DNA from: JACDBZ01 sp036262075
GTDB taxonomy: Bacteria; Chloroflexota; Limnocylindria; QHBO01
Direction of reading: 5' to 3'
Assembly: GCA_036262075.1 (NCBI GenBank)
Contig: DATAJO010000021.1
Span: forward strand, 51,282-115,281
Length of the DNA: 64,000 nt
Positions 17,326-25,880 of this stretch are shown here, one piece after another. Both the position numbers and the translations under genes were made by a program. Below the pieces are notes generated by a model. That model saw nothing but the letters and a program-made list of their open reading frames with translations, was not told the DNA's origin and made no database searches. The number at the start of each line of letters is the position of its first letter. Within the stretch, counting starts at the first letter, position 1.

Positions 17326-18223
17326 CGATCGGCGCCAGCTCGTCCCAGGTCCGGGCCATCGCCTCCCGCCAGCGCTCGACGGAGTAGGCCTCGACGGTCC
17401 GCGCGATCACGTCCGGATCGTAGTCGGGCACGCGTCGGAGCGCGCCCGCGAAGTCGCCGTCGCGCACGAGCGTCCCGTTCACCCCGTCGATGACGATGTC
17501 GCGCAGTCCACCGACGTCGTTCGCCACCACCCATCGGCCGCTGGCGATGGCCTCGACCGCCACGAGCCCGAACGGCTCCGCCTCGGACGGCACGAGGACG
17601 ACGTCGTGCGCGGCGATGAGGCCGGGCACCTCGTCCGGGTCGACGTCGCGCAGCCACGGCCCGAGGAGGGTATCGGCCAGCTGCTCGGCGATCGCGTACC
17701 CCTTGCGCGGGTTGCGTCCGCCGAGGTACAGCACCCTGCGCTCGGCGGGGCGGGGCGTGGGACGGAAGCGCGACAGGTCGATCCCCGGCGGCGCGACGAC
17801 GGGCTCGACGCCCAGGGCGCGCAGGTGGGAGGCGGTGTCCTCGGAGTTGGTGAGGATCCGATCGGCGCGGCGCGCGGTCGCCCGCATCAGCCAGCGGATC
17901 GGCGCGGCGCGCTCCTGCCAGCCGCGGACGTCGCCGCCGTGGACGTAGACCACGAGCGGCACCCGCCGCAGCCGGGCGACGAGGAGGCCGACGATGGCGG
18001 TCGGGAACAGCATGTGCGCCTCGACGCCGCGGATGCGGCGCCCGGCCCGCAGCGCGTCGATGAGCAGCTGCGCGTAGACGAGCCCGCCGCCGAGCTCGGC
18101 CCGCGGCTTGACGACGACGAGGTCCGGCACGCCCGTGGCGCGGTCGCGGACGAACGTGCCGAGGCTCGGCCGATCGCGTGTCGGCCAGATGCGGGTGACG
18201 AGGACGATCGGGCGGCGTTCCAT
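17318..18223 (-). CDS. Glycosyltransferase family 4 (short)
   Basis: A 301-residue GT4-type enzyme, shorter than its neighbours. The acceptor half contains a conserved VVYVHGGDVRGW stretch. The donor half contains LYLGGRNPRKGY and the family EX7E-like motif in PSEAEPFGLVAVEAIASG. It lies 18 bases after the flippase gene and overlaps the next transferase by 8 bases, so it belongs to the same operon. The N-terminal domain is compact and may be reduced. Function beyond sugar transfer is unknown. Confidence 0.82.
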   Translation of the reverse strand: MERRPIVLVTRIWPTRDRPSLGTFVRDRATGVPDLVVVKPRAELGGGLVYAQLLIDALRAGRRIRGVEAHMLFPTAIVGLLVARLRRVPLVVYVHGGDVRGWQERAAPIRWLMRATARRADRILTNSEDTASHLRALGVEPVVAPPGIDLSRFRPTPRPAERRVLYLGGRNPRKGYAIAEQLADTLLGPWLRDVDPDEVPGLIAAHDVVLVPSEAEPFGLVAVEAIASGRWVVANDVGGLRDIVIDGVNGTLVRDGDFAGALRRVPDYDPDVIARTVEAYSVERWREAMARTWDELAPIDG

Positions 18224-18241
18224 GCCGGCCGAAGCGTAGCG

Positions 18242-19702
18242 TCAGCGGCGCAGGGCGGTGAGGAGGGCCCGGCCCTGGGCCGGTCGCACGATCCCGAGCC
18301 CGAGCAGCGCACCCGGGTAGAGCAGGACGCAGCCGGCCCGCCACAGGGCGTGGTCCGGCCCGAGGAGCGCCGCCGCGGCGAGTCCCCCGGCGATGCCGAG
18401 GATCGCCGCCGCCCGCCCGACCTGCCACGGCACCGGGAAGTGGCGCTGGCTCAGCCGCCCGGCGAGGAGCGCGAGGGCGAGGTAGCCGGCGAGCGTCGAC
18501 ACCGCGGCGCCGTAGATCCCGAGCAGCGGGATGAGGAGCAGGTTGAGCACGAGGGCCAGGATCGCCGCGGCGCCCATGACCCCGGCCAGCGTCCGCGAGC
18601 GCCCGACGATCGACAGCCCGGCGCCGACGATCGAGTACGTCCCGTACAGGACGTAGCTGAACGCGCTGAACGGGACGATGAAGCGGCTCTCGTCGAACTC
18701 GTCGCCGACGAGGATGCGCAGCGCGTCCGTGCCGGCGGCCGAGAGGAGCAGCGCCACGCCGGCGGCGAAGGCGAGGAACCAGGTCAGCGTTCGCGCGAAC
18801 AGGCGCGGCGCGTCCTCGTCCTTCGAGATCTCCCACGCCGCCGCGGTCCAGGCCAGCATGATCGGCTGGATGGCGATGGCGTTGATGACGAGCCCCGCCG
18901 TGTAGCCCAGGGTGTAGATGCCGACCTGCTCGGCGCTGCCGGTGATCGCCTGGAGCAGCGGCCGATCCGCGAGGTTGAGGATCCAGCCGGCCAGCGCGCC
19001 CGGCACGAGCGGCAGCGAGAACCCGAGCATCCGCCGTGCGAGCTGCCGGTCGAGGCCGATCCGCAGCCGCCCCTCGCGGGCCATGACGAAGACGCCGATG
19101 CCGAGGCCGATGGCGGCCGCCAGCGCGCCGCCCAGCGCCACGCCGGTGACGCCGAGATTGGCCACCAGCACGAAGCCGAGGATGAGGACGGTGCCCGCCA
19201 CGGCGCGAACGACGCTGATGACGACGTAGTCGCGCGGCCGCCGCTCGGCGCGCAGCAGGGACAGCGGGACGGTGCTGAGCGAGTCGAACAGCACGATCGG
19301 CGCGGCGAGGGCGAAGACGAGCAGGTGCTCGCCGTCGTACAGGGCGGCGGTGATCGGCAGGCTGGCGAGCAGGACGACGCCGAACCCGACGAGCGAGGCG
19401 GCGATGCGGACCGCGATCGTCGTGGCCAGCACGTTGCGGCGCTCCGCCTCGGTCTCCGCCTCGCGCAGGTACCAGCGGAAGAACGCCTGGGGCAGCGCCA
19501 GCCCGACGATGACGAGCGCGATCGAGATCGTGGCGTTGAGGACGCCCGCCACGCCGACGCCCGCCGGCCCGAGGTGCCGCGCGTAGATCGGCACGAGGAG
19601 GATGGCCACGGCCTGGTTCGCCATGCCACCGAGGCCGTAGACGACGGAATCGCTCGCCAGCCGGGCCCCGAACCCGCGCCGCGGCTGGGCCGCCGCGGTC
19701 AT
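18242..19702 (-). CDS. Polysaccharide flippase (oligosaccharide exporter)
   Basis: A 486-residue protein with about 14 hydrophobic helices, a MOP-superfamily lipid-linked glycan flippase. It begins inside the first helix region with SDSVVYGLGGMANQAVA, typical of this family. It is paralogous in function, not obviously in sequence, to the flippase at 4901-6238, so the window encodes two export routes. The ATG at 19702 overlaps the preceding transferase's stop (ATGA). The surrounding transferases suggest a separate glycan product. Confidence 0.85.
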   Translation of the reverse strand: MTAAAQPRRGFGARLASDSVVYGLGGMANQAVAILLVPIYARHLGPAGVGVAGVLNATISIALVIVGLALPQAFFRWYLREAETEAERRNVLATTIAVRIAASLVGFGVVLLASLPITAALYDGEHLLVFALAAPIVLFDSLSTVPLSLLRAERRPRDYVVISVVRAVAGTVLILGFVLVANLGVTGVALGGALAAAIGLGIGVFVMAREGRLRIGLDRQLARRMLGFSLPLVPGALAGWILNLADRPLLQAITGSAEQVGIYTLGYTAGLVINAIAIQPIMLAWTAAAWEISKDEDAPRLFARTLTWFLAFAAGVALLLSAAGTDALRILVGDEFDESRFIVPFSAFSYVLYGTYSIVGAGLSIVGRSRTLAGVMGAAAILALVLNLLLIPLLGIYGAAVSTLAGYLALALLAGRLSQRHFPVPWQVGRAAAILGIAGGLAAAALLGPDHALWRAGCVLLYPGALLGLGIVRPAQGRALLTALRR

Positions 19703-20760
19703 GCCGCCACCCCGAGGACCTCGAGGATCCGATCGGCCCGCCGGCCCCACGAGGCGCCGATGGCGGCCGCGGTCGCGTTCGCCGACCAGCGGTCGATCTC
19801 CTCGGGCGAGGCGGTGGCGATCCGGCGCAGCCCATCGGCCAGTGACTCGACGTCGTCGGCGACGACGATGCCGGCGTCGGCATCGGCCACGATGCGGGCC
19901 TGCTCGGTGCAGTCGGTCACGACGAGCGGGCGCCCGTAGGCGAGGTACTCCATGACCTTGATCGGCACGGCGAGGTCGTTGTACGGGCTCCGATGCCGCG
20001 GCTGGATCGTGGCCACCACCCCGGGAAGCAGCCGCGCGATCTCCTCGACGCCGCCGCGCTCGACGCGGAGCCATGCCGGTCGCGGCTCGGGCGGCTCCTC
20101 GCCGGGACGCGAGACGCAGATCACGTCGAGCTCGTGGCCCTCGGATCGGACGCGCTCGACCGCGCCGACGAGGAGGTCGAGCCCGTGGACCGGGTAGCGC
20201 ATGCCGCCGACGAACAGGAGCGAGCGCGCATCGGGCCGGCGCTCGGCGCGGATCGGCGCGGGGCTGCCGGGCGGCAGGAGGATCGGGTCCGGCTCGCGTG
20301 CCCGGACCGCATCGGCCAGGCCGCGCGACGGATAGGCCATACAGGTCGAGACGGCCCGCAGGAGACCGATGGCGGGAAGGAACAGCGCGCGGGCCACGCG
20401 GCGCTTGAGCGAGGTGGCGGCGTAGTACTCACCGAACAGGTACTGCGCGTCGCGGACGTAGGTCAGGACCGGGATGCCGAGCAGCCGGGCGAGGCCCAGG
20501 AAGGCGATATCGGTCTCGGACGGCAGGGTCGAGCTGTTCTCGACGTAGATCCCGTCCAGGCCGCGCAGGCGGCCGGAGAACGCGTAGCGCCACAGCCGCC
20601 AGCGGCGCGCGCCACGCTCGCCGTCGACGACGTCGAGGCGCGTGCGGCGGGCGAGCTCGTCGCGCAGCTGGGTGATGCGGGCGATCGGCCCCCAGCGACC
20701 CCGGTCGAGCGGGTACATCGCGACGAGGAGCACGCGCGGGGCGGATCCGGTGCCGGCCAT
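19699..20760 (-). CDS. Glycosyltransferase family 4
   Basis: A 353-residue GT4-like enzyme and first gene of the 20760-16153 operon. Features include VLLVAMYPLDRGRWGP at the N terminus, LLFVGGMRYPVHGLDLL and the donor-site segment VPIKVMEYLAYGRPLVVTD. The following flippase overlaps its stop. Donor and acceptor are unknown. I see no strong ribosome-binding site before the ATG. Confidence 0.82.
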   Translation of the reverse strand: MAGTGSAPRVLLVAMYPLDRGRWGPIARITQLRDELARRTRLDVVDGERGARRWRLWRYAFSGRLRGLDGIYVENSSTLPSETDIAFLGLARLLGIPVLTYVRDAQYLFGEYYAATSLKRRVARALFLPAIGLLRAVSTCMAYPSRGLADAVRAREPDPILLPPGSPAPIRAERRPDARSLLFVGGMRYPVHGLDLLVGAVERVRSEGHELDVICVSRPGEEPPEPRPAWLRVERGGVEEIARLLPGVVATIQPRHRSPYNDLAVPIKVMEYLAYGRPLVVTDCTEQARIVADADAGIVVADDVESLADGLRRIATASPEEIDRWSANATAAAIGASWGRRADRILEVLGVAA

Positions 20761-20815
20761 CTCGCGAAGGGTGCCCGATTCGCGGGCCGCGCGTCACCCT
20801 CCGCGGGCATGAGAA

Positions 20816-20853
20816 GGGCCGCGACCCCCGGACGAATCCGAGAGCCGCGGCCC
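20816..20853 (-). terminator. Terminator of glnA
   Basis: GGGCCGCG (20816-20823) and CGCGGCCC (20846-20853) form an 8-bp stem, with extra pairing possible inside the 22-base loop. On the minus strand the stem is followed by TTCTC. It lies about 30 bases after the glnA stop and before the glycosyltransferase operon. Confidence 0.6.
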
Positions 20854-20881
20854 GACGTGATCGGCCGAGGAGGCGATCGGC

Positions 20882-22234
20882 CTAGAAGGCCTCGAGGTAG
20901 CGATCGACCTCCCAGGCGCTGACCTGGGTGCGGTACTCGTCCCACTCCTCGATCTTGGCCTCCACGAAACGCTCGAAGATGTGCTCCCCGAGCGCGTCGC
21001 GGATGACCTCGTCGTTGCGGAGCTCCTCGATCGCCTCTGACAGCGTGCCGGGCAGCTGCTTGATCCGGCGCGACTCGAGCTTCGCGGCGTCGAGGTGATA
21101 GAGGTTCTCCTCCACCGGGTCGGGCGGCGTGAGCTTGCGCTCGACGCCGTCGAGGCCCGCGGCGAGCATGGCGGCGAAGGCGAGGTACGGGTTCGACGAC
21201 GGGTCGGGGCATCGCAGCTCGATGCGGACGGAGTTCACCTGGCCCTTGCTGTGCTGCGGGATGCGGATGAGCGCCGATCGGTTGATCCGCGCCCAGCCGA
21301 CGTACACCGGGGCCTCGTAGCCCGGCACGAGCCGCTTGTACGAGTTCACGAGCGGCGCGAGGACGGCGATCATGCCGCGCGCGTGCTCGAGCGTGCCGGC
21401 GATGTAGCTGCGGGCGATCGACGACAGCCCGTACGGGTCCTTCGGATCGCTGAACGCGTTGCGGCCCTTCTTGTCGTCCCACAGCGACTGGTGGGTATGC
21501 ATGCCCGAGCCGTTGATGCCGAAGAACGGCTTCGGCATGAACGTGGCGTACAGGCCCTTCGTGGCCGCCACCGCCTTCAGCGTCGTCTTGAAGGTGACCG
21601 CGTTGTCCGCCGTGCGCAGCGCATCGGCGTACTGGAAGTCGATCTCGTGCTGGCCGGTGGCGACCTCGTGGTGCGCCGTCTCGACCTTGATGCCGAAGGC
21701 CTCGAGCGCGTTCATCATCTCCTTGCGGACCTCGGTGCCGAGGTCCTCGGAGAGGTCGAAATAGCCGGCCGCGTCGTGGGGCAGCGGCTCGACGTCGCCG
21801 TTCTCGCGGCGCAGGAGGAAGAACTCGAGCTCCGGGCCGGTGTTGAACGTGTAGCCGAGGGCCTTCGCGCGCGCGATCTGGCGCCGGAGCACGCCGCGCG
21901 GGTCGCCCGGGAACGGGTCCCCGTTGGGGTCGAAGACGTCGCAGATGACGCGGGCGCTGCCGGTGCTCGTCCCCGAGCCGCCGGCCTCCCACGGGATCTC
22001 GGCGAAGGTGTCGAGGTCCGGGACGAGGAACATGTCCGACTCGGCGATCCGGGCGAAGCCCTCGATGCTCGACCCGTCGAACCATTTGCCGTGCTCGACC
22101 GCCTCCTCGAGCTGGTGCATCGGCACCTGGACGCTCTTGACGTGCCCGACGATGTCGGTGAACTGGAGGCTGACGAAGCGCAGGTTGCGCTCCTCGGCCA
22201 GTTTCAGGGCAGCGTCGAGCTTCTTGTTTGCCAT
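20882..22234 (-). CDS. glnA: Glutamine synthetase type I
   Basis: ATP-dependent amidation of glutamate with ammonia in the cytoplasm, as a dodecamer. The protein is 450 residues, the length of the GSI-alpha subtype. Motifs seen are FDGSSIEGF, the NGSGMHTHQSLW active-site region, YKRLVPGYEAP and RIPQHS. The C terminus lacks the extended adenylylation-type region of GSI-beta enzymes, so feedback or protein-based control is more likely than adenylylation. The start at 22234 is chosen because GGAGGA (22238-22243) stands just before it; an upstream ATG at 22252 lacks a ribosome-binding site. A long dyad at 22331-22357 could regulate it. Confidence 0.95.
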   Translation of the reverse strand: MANKKLDAALKLAEERNLRFVSLQFTDIVGHVKSVQVPMHQLEEAVEHGKWFDGSSIEGFARIAESDMFLVPDLDTFAEIPWEAGGSGTSTGSARVICDVFDPNGDPFPGDPRGVLRRQIARAKALGYTFNTGPELEFFLLRRENGDVEPLPHDAAGYFDLSEDLGTEVRKEMMNALEAFGIKVETAHHEVATGQHEIDFQYADALRTADNAVTFKTTLKAVAATKGLYATFMPKPFFGINGSGMHTHQSLWDDKKGRNAFSDPKDPYGLSSIARSYIAGTLEHARGMIAVLAPLVNSYKRLVPGYEAPVYVGWARINRSALIRIPQHSKGQVNSVRIELRCPDPSSNPYLAFAAMLAAGLDGVERKLTPPDPVEENLYHLDAAKLESRRIKQLPGTLSEAIEELRNDEVIRDALGEHIFERFVEAKIEEWDEYRTQVSAWEVDRYLEAF

Positions 22235-22330
22235 GGGTCCTCCGAGCGACATGGAGCGTGTCTGGTGAGGAGGCCACGGTACCGATGCGCCCGCCGGTTG
22301 CGGGCGCGGTCAGCGGGTCGCGACCGCCCG

Positions 22331-22357
22331 ATCGGTTGTGCAATGTGCACAGCCGAT
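22331..22357. promoter_or_regulatory. 27-bp dyad between pucR and glnA
   Basis: Arms ATCGG-x-TGTGCA and TGCACA-x-CCGAT flank a 3-base centre, with a single mismatched base in each arm. It lies 13 bases after the pucR stop and about 100 bases before the glnA start. It could be the pucR terminator, though no T tract follows, or an operator for glnA. Confidence 0.5.
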
Positions 22358-22369
22358 GCAGCGGCGTGC

Positions 22370-23371
22370 TCAGTCCGCGGTGCGCGATTCCCTGAGCAGC
22401 CTGAGGGCGTCCTCCGGCCGGCGCGGGTCGATGCCATGCTCGGCGGCCGCCTGCCGCAGCCGATACAGGACGGTGTTCCGATGCACGCCGAGCGAGCGGG
22501 CCGCCGGCGCGATCCGCCCGTTGGCGCGGGCCACGGCGAGGAGCGTGTCGCGCAGCGAATCGCCGGTCGAGGGCGGCAGCCGGCCGGCCCGACGGTCGCG
22601 CCGCGGCTCGGCGGGGCGGCGCAGGAGCGCGCGGAGCGTGATCGCGAGCGCGTCGAGCCCGATCTCGTCGATGCGCGCGAACGGCAGGTCGTCGAACAGC
22701 CACGCCGTCGCCGTCCGCGATGCCTCGACCGGCCGCTCGAGGATCCACAGTCCGTCGCGGGTCCGGCGCGCGACGCCGGGGCTCGACGATCGCTCGGCGA
22801 GGAACCGCGCGTGGAGCGCGGCGAAGCGGGTCGCCAGCGCCGTCCCCGCCTCGCGCGGGTTGAGCGCCGCCAGCCCGCCGTCGACGGTCACCGCCACGCC
22901 GCGTCGCAGGCGAGTGGCGAGGACGCCGGCCGGTGCCGCCGGCCGCGGATCGGCGAGGGCGGCCTCGGCGCCGGCCAGCCGCACCTCGGCGGTGATGGCC
23001 GCCAGCCGGCTCGGCTCGTCGTCGAGGATCCCGCCGAGTGCCGAGGCCACCGATCCCGAGGCCGACGCGCCGACGATGACCGGCAGCGGATCGGCCGACG
23101 GCTCGACGTCGCGTGCCGTGCCGCCCGCGATCCAGACCGCGGCCGGCGTGAGCTCCGCCTCGGCCAGGGCGGCGACGAGCTCGTCGACCCGCGTCGGGAG
23201 CACGTTGGGATCGGCGACGAGGAGCTGGCCGTCGCCCATCGGCGGCAGGTACGGCGGCGCGGCACGGGTCCGAGCAACGCCGCGGACGGCGCGCGACAGC
23301 GCCTCGACGGAGCCCGAGACGAGCCGCGCCTCGGGATCCACCCCGCGCCAGGCGTCGAGGACGCTCGTCAT
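22370..23371 (-). CDS. PucR/CdaR-type transcriptional regulator
   Basis: A 333-residue cytoplasmic regulator. The C terminus (about 265-330) is the PucR helix-turn-helix: DSLRDTLLAVARANG, then AARSLGVHRNTVLYRLRQA. The upstream 250 residues are a poorly conserved sensor region. Family members regulate purine, amino-acid or nitrogen metabolism. Location directly upstream of glnA, co-directional, makes nitrogen or glutamine control plausible but unproven. The ATG overlaps the resB stop (ATGA), so it is co-transcribed with metB and resB. Confidence 0.8.
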   Translation of the reverse strand: MTSVLDAWRGVDPEARLVSGSVEALSRAVRGVARTRAAPPYLPPMGDGQLLVADPNVLPTRVDELVAALAEAELTPAAVWIAGGTARDVEPSADPLPVIVGASASGSVASALGGILDDEPSRLAAITAEVRLAGAEAALADPRPAAPAGVLATRLRRGVAVTVDGGLAALNPREAGTALATRFAALHARFLAERSSSPGVARRTRDGLWILERPVEASRTATAWLFDDLPFARIDEIGLDALAITLRALLRRPAEPRRDRRAGRLPPSTGDSLRDTLLAVARANGRIAPAARSLGVHRNTVLYRLRQAAAEHGIDPRRPEDALRLLRESRTAD

Positions 23372-24624
23372 GGGCTGCGGACTCCGGGCAGGAGGCGGCG
23401 GAGGCGATCGAGCTCGTCGGACGGACGGTCCAGCCGCTCCCCGCGGAGAGTGAGCTGCAGCCCACCGGCCCGGTGCGGCCGCACGGTCAGCCGCCGCCGC
23501 GGCAGCCAGAAGGCGACGGCCAGCGAGACGACGAGGAGCCCGGCGCCGGCGAACAGGATCGGCAGGCCGGGGTCGCGGCGGGACATGAGCGTCACCCACG
23601 CGTCGAGCCCGGTGAGCGACACGACGAGGTCGCCGACCCGCGCCTCCTCGCCCGGCCGCAGGCGAGCGCTGTCGATGAGCCCGCCGGCGCCGACGAGGCT
23701 GACGCCGATCTCGTTCGCAGCGGCATCGGCCAGGGAGAGGCCGAGCGTCACGCCGGCGGTCGGCAACTCGGTCGAGCCGACGGGGATGCCGTCGCGCTCC
23801 GCGTCGAGCGGCACGGGGGCGTCGAGCAGGGCGCTGCCGCCGAGCGTGGCGACGCGGATGCGCGCCGCCGGCCCGTAGGTCCAGGGATGGACGGCGTAGC
23901 CGTCGAAGCTGCCCGGCTCGTTGACGCGCAGGACCCGCTGCTCGACCGGCTCCCCGTCGCGGAGGAACGTGACCGTCGTGTCGAGCACGCGCGGACGCCC
24001 GTCGGAGCCGAACTCGGCGCTGAAGCCGTCGAGCCGGACGCCCGAGGTGAAGCCGGGCCGGGGCGCGTCGAGGAGGGCCTGGTCGCCGGGGAAGAGCGAG
24101 GCGACGGCCTCCGAGCCGAACGCGGCGCCGACGGCCGCGCCGATGACGATCGCGACCAGCGCGAGGTGGCTGAGCTGGCCGGCGAAGCGCGACCAGCCGC
24201 GACGCACGGCATGGATCGCCCAGCGGTCGCGCGCGCGGCCCGCGTCGAGGCGGGTCCGGTAGCCGGCGTCGCGCAATCCTGCCTCGAGCGTCGCCGGCTC
24301 GACCGCGTCCAGCCGGAGCTCGAGCGCCCCAGCGCCGCGGACGACCGGGCCGGGGCGGCGCCACTCGCGCCAGGTGGCCGGCATCCGCACGCCGGCGGCC
24401 GCGACCGAGGTGAGCGCCACGGCGCCGAGGAGCGCCGCGTACGGCGCGGACGCCAGGATCGACGCACCGTCGGGAATGAGTGCCGCGCCGAGGTTCGCCA
24501 TCCCGACGAGCAGCAGCAGCGCCACGCCGAGCCGGACGTCGCCGAGGGCCCGCAGGACGCGCTCGGCACCGCGCGCCGCCCGATCCGCCGCCGGGGCGGC
24601 GAGCGCGGTCGCCTCGGCCGCCAT
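23368..24624 (-). CDS. resB: ResB/Ccs1-like cytochrome c biogenesis protein
   Basis: A 418-residue membrane protein of the ResB family, the partner of CcsA/ResC in system II haem delivery and cytochrome c maturation. Seen are the N-terminal helix pair (about 35-80), the helix at about 145-170 beginning SHLALVAIVIGAAVG, a large extracytoplasmic domain, and a last helix near 370-390. No ccsA/resC is in the window, and it sits between metB and pucR. Start and stop overlap both neighbours (TGATG, ATGA). The family assignment rests on topology and a few motifs, so it is good but not certain. Confidence 0.72.
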   Translation of the reverse strand: MAAEATALAAPAADRAARGAERVLRALGDVRLGVALLLLVGMANLGAALIPDGASILASAPYAALLGAVALTSVAAAGVRMPATWREWRRPGPVVRGAGALELRLDAVEPATLEAGLRDAGYRTRLDAGRARDRWAIHAVRRGWSRFAGQLSHLALVAIVIGAAVGAAFGSEAVASLFPGDQALLDAPRPGFTSGVRLDGFSAEFGSDGRPRVLDTTVTFLRDGEPVEQRVLRVNEPGSFDGYAVHPWTYGPAARIRVATLGGSALLDAPVPLDAERDGIPVGSTELPTAGVTLGLSLADAAANEIGVSLVGAGGLIDSARLRPGEEARVGDLVVSLTGLDAWVTLMSRRDPGLPILFAGAGLLVVSLAVAFWLPRRRLTVRPHRAGGLQLTLRGERLDRPSDELDRLRRLLPGVRSP

Positions 24625-25805
24625 CAGCCCGTGGGGTCGGCCGCCCCGAGGAGGTCGGCGACGAGGTCGTCCGCGTCCTCGAGGCCGATCGACACGCGGA
24701 TCGTGCCGGCCGTCAGGCCGGCGGCCGGCAGCTCGTCATCGGCCAGCTGGCGGTGGGATGAGCTGGCCGGGTGGCTGACGAGGGTCTCGACCGAGCCGAG
24801 GCTGGTGGCGTGGACGGCGATGCGGACGCGCGCGAGGAACCGCTCCCCCGCCGGGCGGCCGCCGGCGAGGTCGAGGGCGAGCATCCCGCCCGCCATGCCG
24901 TCGCGCAGGACGCGCTGCGCGAGGCCGTGCTGGGGATGCGAGGGGAGCATCGGGTAGCGAACGCCGGCGACGCCCGGCGCACCCTCGAGCGCTCGCGCCA
25001 CGGCCAGGGCATTCGTCGAGTGGCGCTCCATGCGCAGGGCCAGCGTCTTCAGGCCGCGCAGGGCGAGGAACGCCTCCCACGGCGACGCGTTGCCGCCGGC
25101 CGAGATGACGACGGTCCGGACCCGGGCGATGTCCTCGGCGCGACCGACGACCGCGCCGCCGAGGATGTCCGAGTGGCCGCCGACGTACTTCGTGGTCGAG
25201 TGCACCACGAGGTCGGCGCCGAGGGACAGCGGGTTGGCGAGCGCCGGGGAGGCGAACGTGTTGTCCACGGCCACCCGGACGTCGCGCGCGTGCGCGAGTT
25301 CCGCGATGGCGCCGACGTCGGCCACGGCCGTCGTCGGGTTGCTGATCGTCTCGAGCCACACGAGCCGGGTCCGCGGGCCGATCGCCGCCTCGACGGCGGC
25401 CGGGTCGGTCGTGTCGACGGCCACGGTCGTGATGCCGGATCGGTCGAGCACCTCGCGCGCCAGGCCGATCACCCCGCCGTACACGGCGCGCGGGATGACG
25501 AGCTCGTCGCCGGAGCGCAGGAGCGACAGGACGACGCCATGAATGGCGGCCATGCCCGACGCGGTGACGACCGCGGCCTCGCCCCCCTCGAGCTCGGCGA
25601 GCGCCGTCTCGAGCGCCTCGTGGGTCGGGTTGGAGTAGCGCGAGTACGAGTGGCCGGGGCGCGCGAACTCGAGCAGCTCGGCGAGCTCGTCCGCATCGGC
25701 CACCTCGAACGTGCTCGTCGCGTAGATCGGCACGTTGACCGGCGGCTGCGGGGCGGCGGGGACACGGCTGGCGGCCCGGATGGCACGCGTCGAGAAGCCC
25801 GGCAT
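24624..25805 (-). CDS. Cystathionine gamma-synthase/lyase family PLP enzyme
   Basis: A 393-residue enzyme of the Cys/Met metabolism family. It shows the N-terminal Tyr-Arg site (YSRYSNPTHEALE), SGMAAIHGV, the cofactor-binding Asp in VDNTFASP, and the pyridoxal lysine Lys206 in STTKYVGGHSD. The C-terminal SLGSVETLVSHPAS is typical of cystathionine gamma-synthase, cystathionine gamma-lyase and O-acetylhomoserine sulfhydrylase. I cannot separate these three by eye. It leads the metB-resB-pucR unit. An extended -10 (TGC-TAGACT) ends 9 bases before the ATG and there is no Shine-Dalgarno sequence. Confidence 0.9.
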   Translation of the reverse strand: MPGFSTRAIRAASRVPAAPQPPVNVPIYATSTFEVADADELAELLEFARPGHSYSRYSNPTHEALETALAELEGGEAAVVTASGMAAIHGVVLSLLRSGDELVIPRAVYGGVIGLAREVLDRSGITTVAVDTTDPAAVEAAIGPRTRLVWLETISNPTTAVADVGAIAELAHARDVRVAVDNTFASPALANPLSLGADLVVHSTTKYVGGHSDILGGAVVGRAEDIARVRTVVISAGGNASPWEAFLALRGLKTLALRMERHSTNALAVARALEGAPGVAGVRYPMLPSHPQHGLAQRVLRDGMAGGMLALDLAGGRPAGERFLARVRIAVHATSLGSVETLVSHPASSSHRQLADDELPAAGLTAGTIRVSIGLEDADDLVADLLGAADPTG

Positions 25806-25814
25806 CGGAAGCCG

Positions 25815-25820
25815 AGTCTA
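25815..25820 (-). promoter_or_regulatory. Extended -10 box of the cystathionine synthase/lyase gene
   Basis: TAGACT preceded by TGC on the minus strand ends 9 bases before the ATG at 25805. It is the same hexamer and spacing as at serA. Confidence 0.5.
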
Positions 25821-25865
25821 GCAGCGCGTCCGCGACGCACCGACCACGCGCCGGGCCCGAGCCGG

Positions 25866-25871
25866 TAGGAT
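25866..25871 (+). promoter_or_regulatory. Putative -10 box of the DUF3048 gene (TAGGAT)
   Basis: TAGGAT ends 9 bases before the ATG at 25881 and immediately before an in-frame GTG at 25872. No ribosome-binding site is present. Confidence 0.35.
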
Positions 25872-25880
25872 GTGCCCTCC

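Noticed and set aside
20463..23465. 1000-residue minus-strand open frame across glnA
   Set aside because: Out-of-frame shadow of glnA, pucR and a glycosyltransferase; no family motifs.
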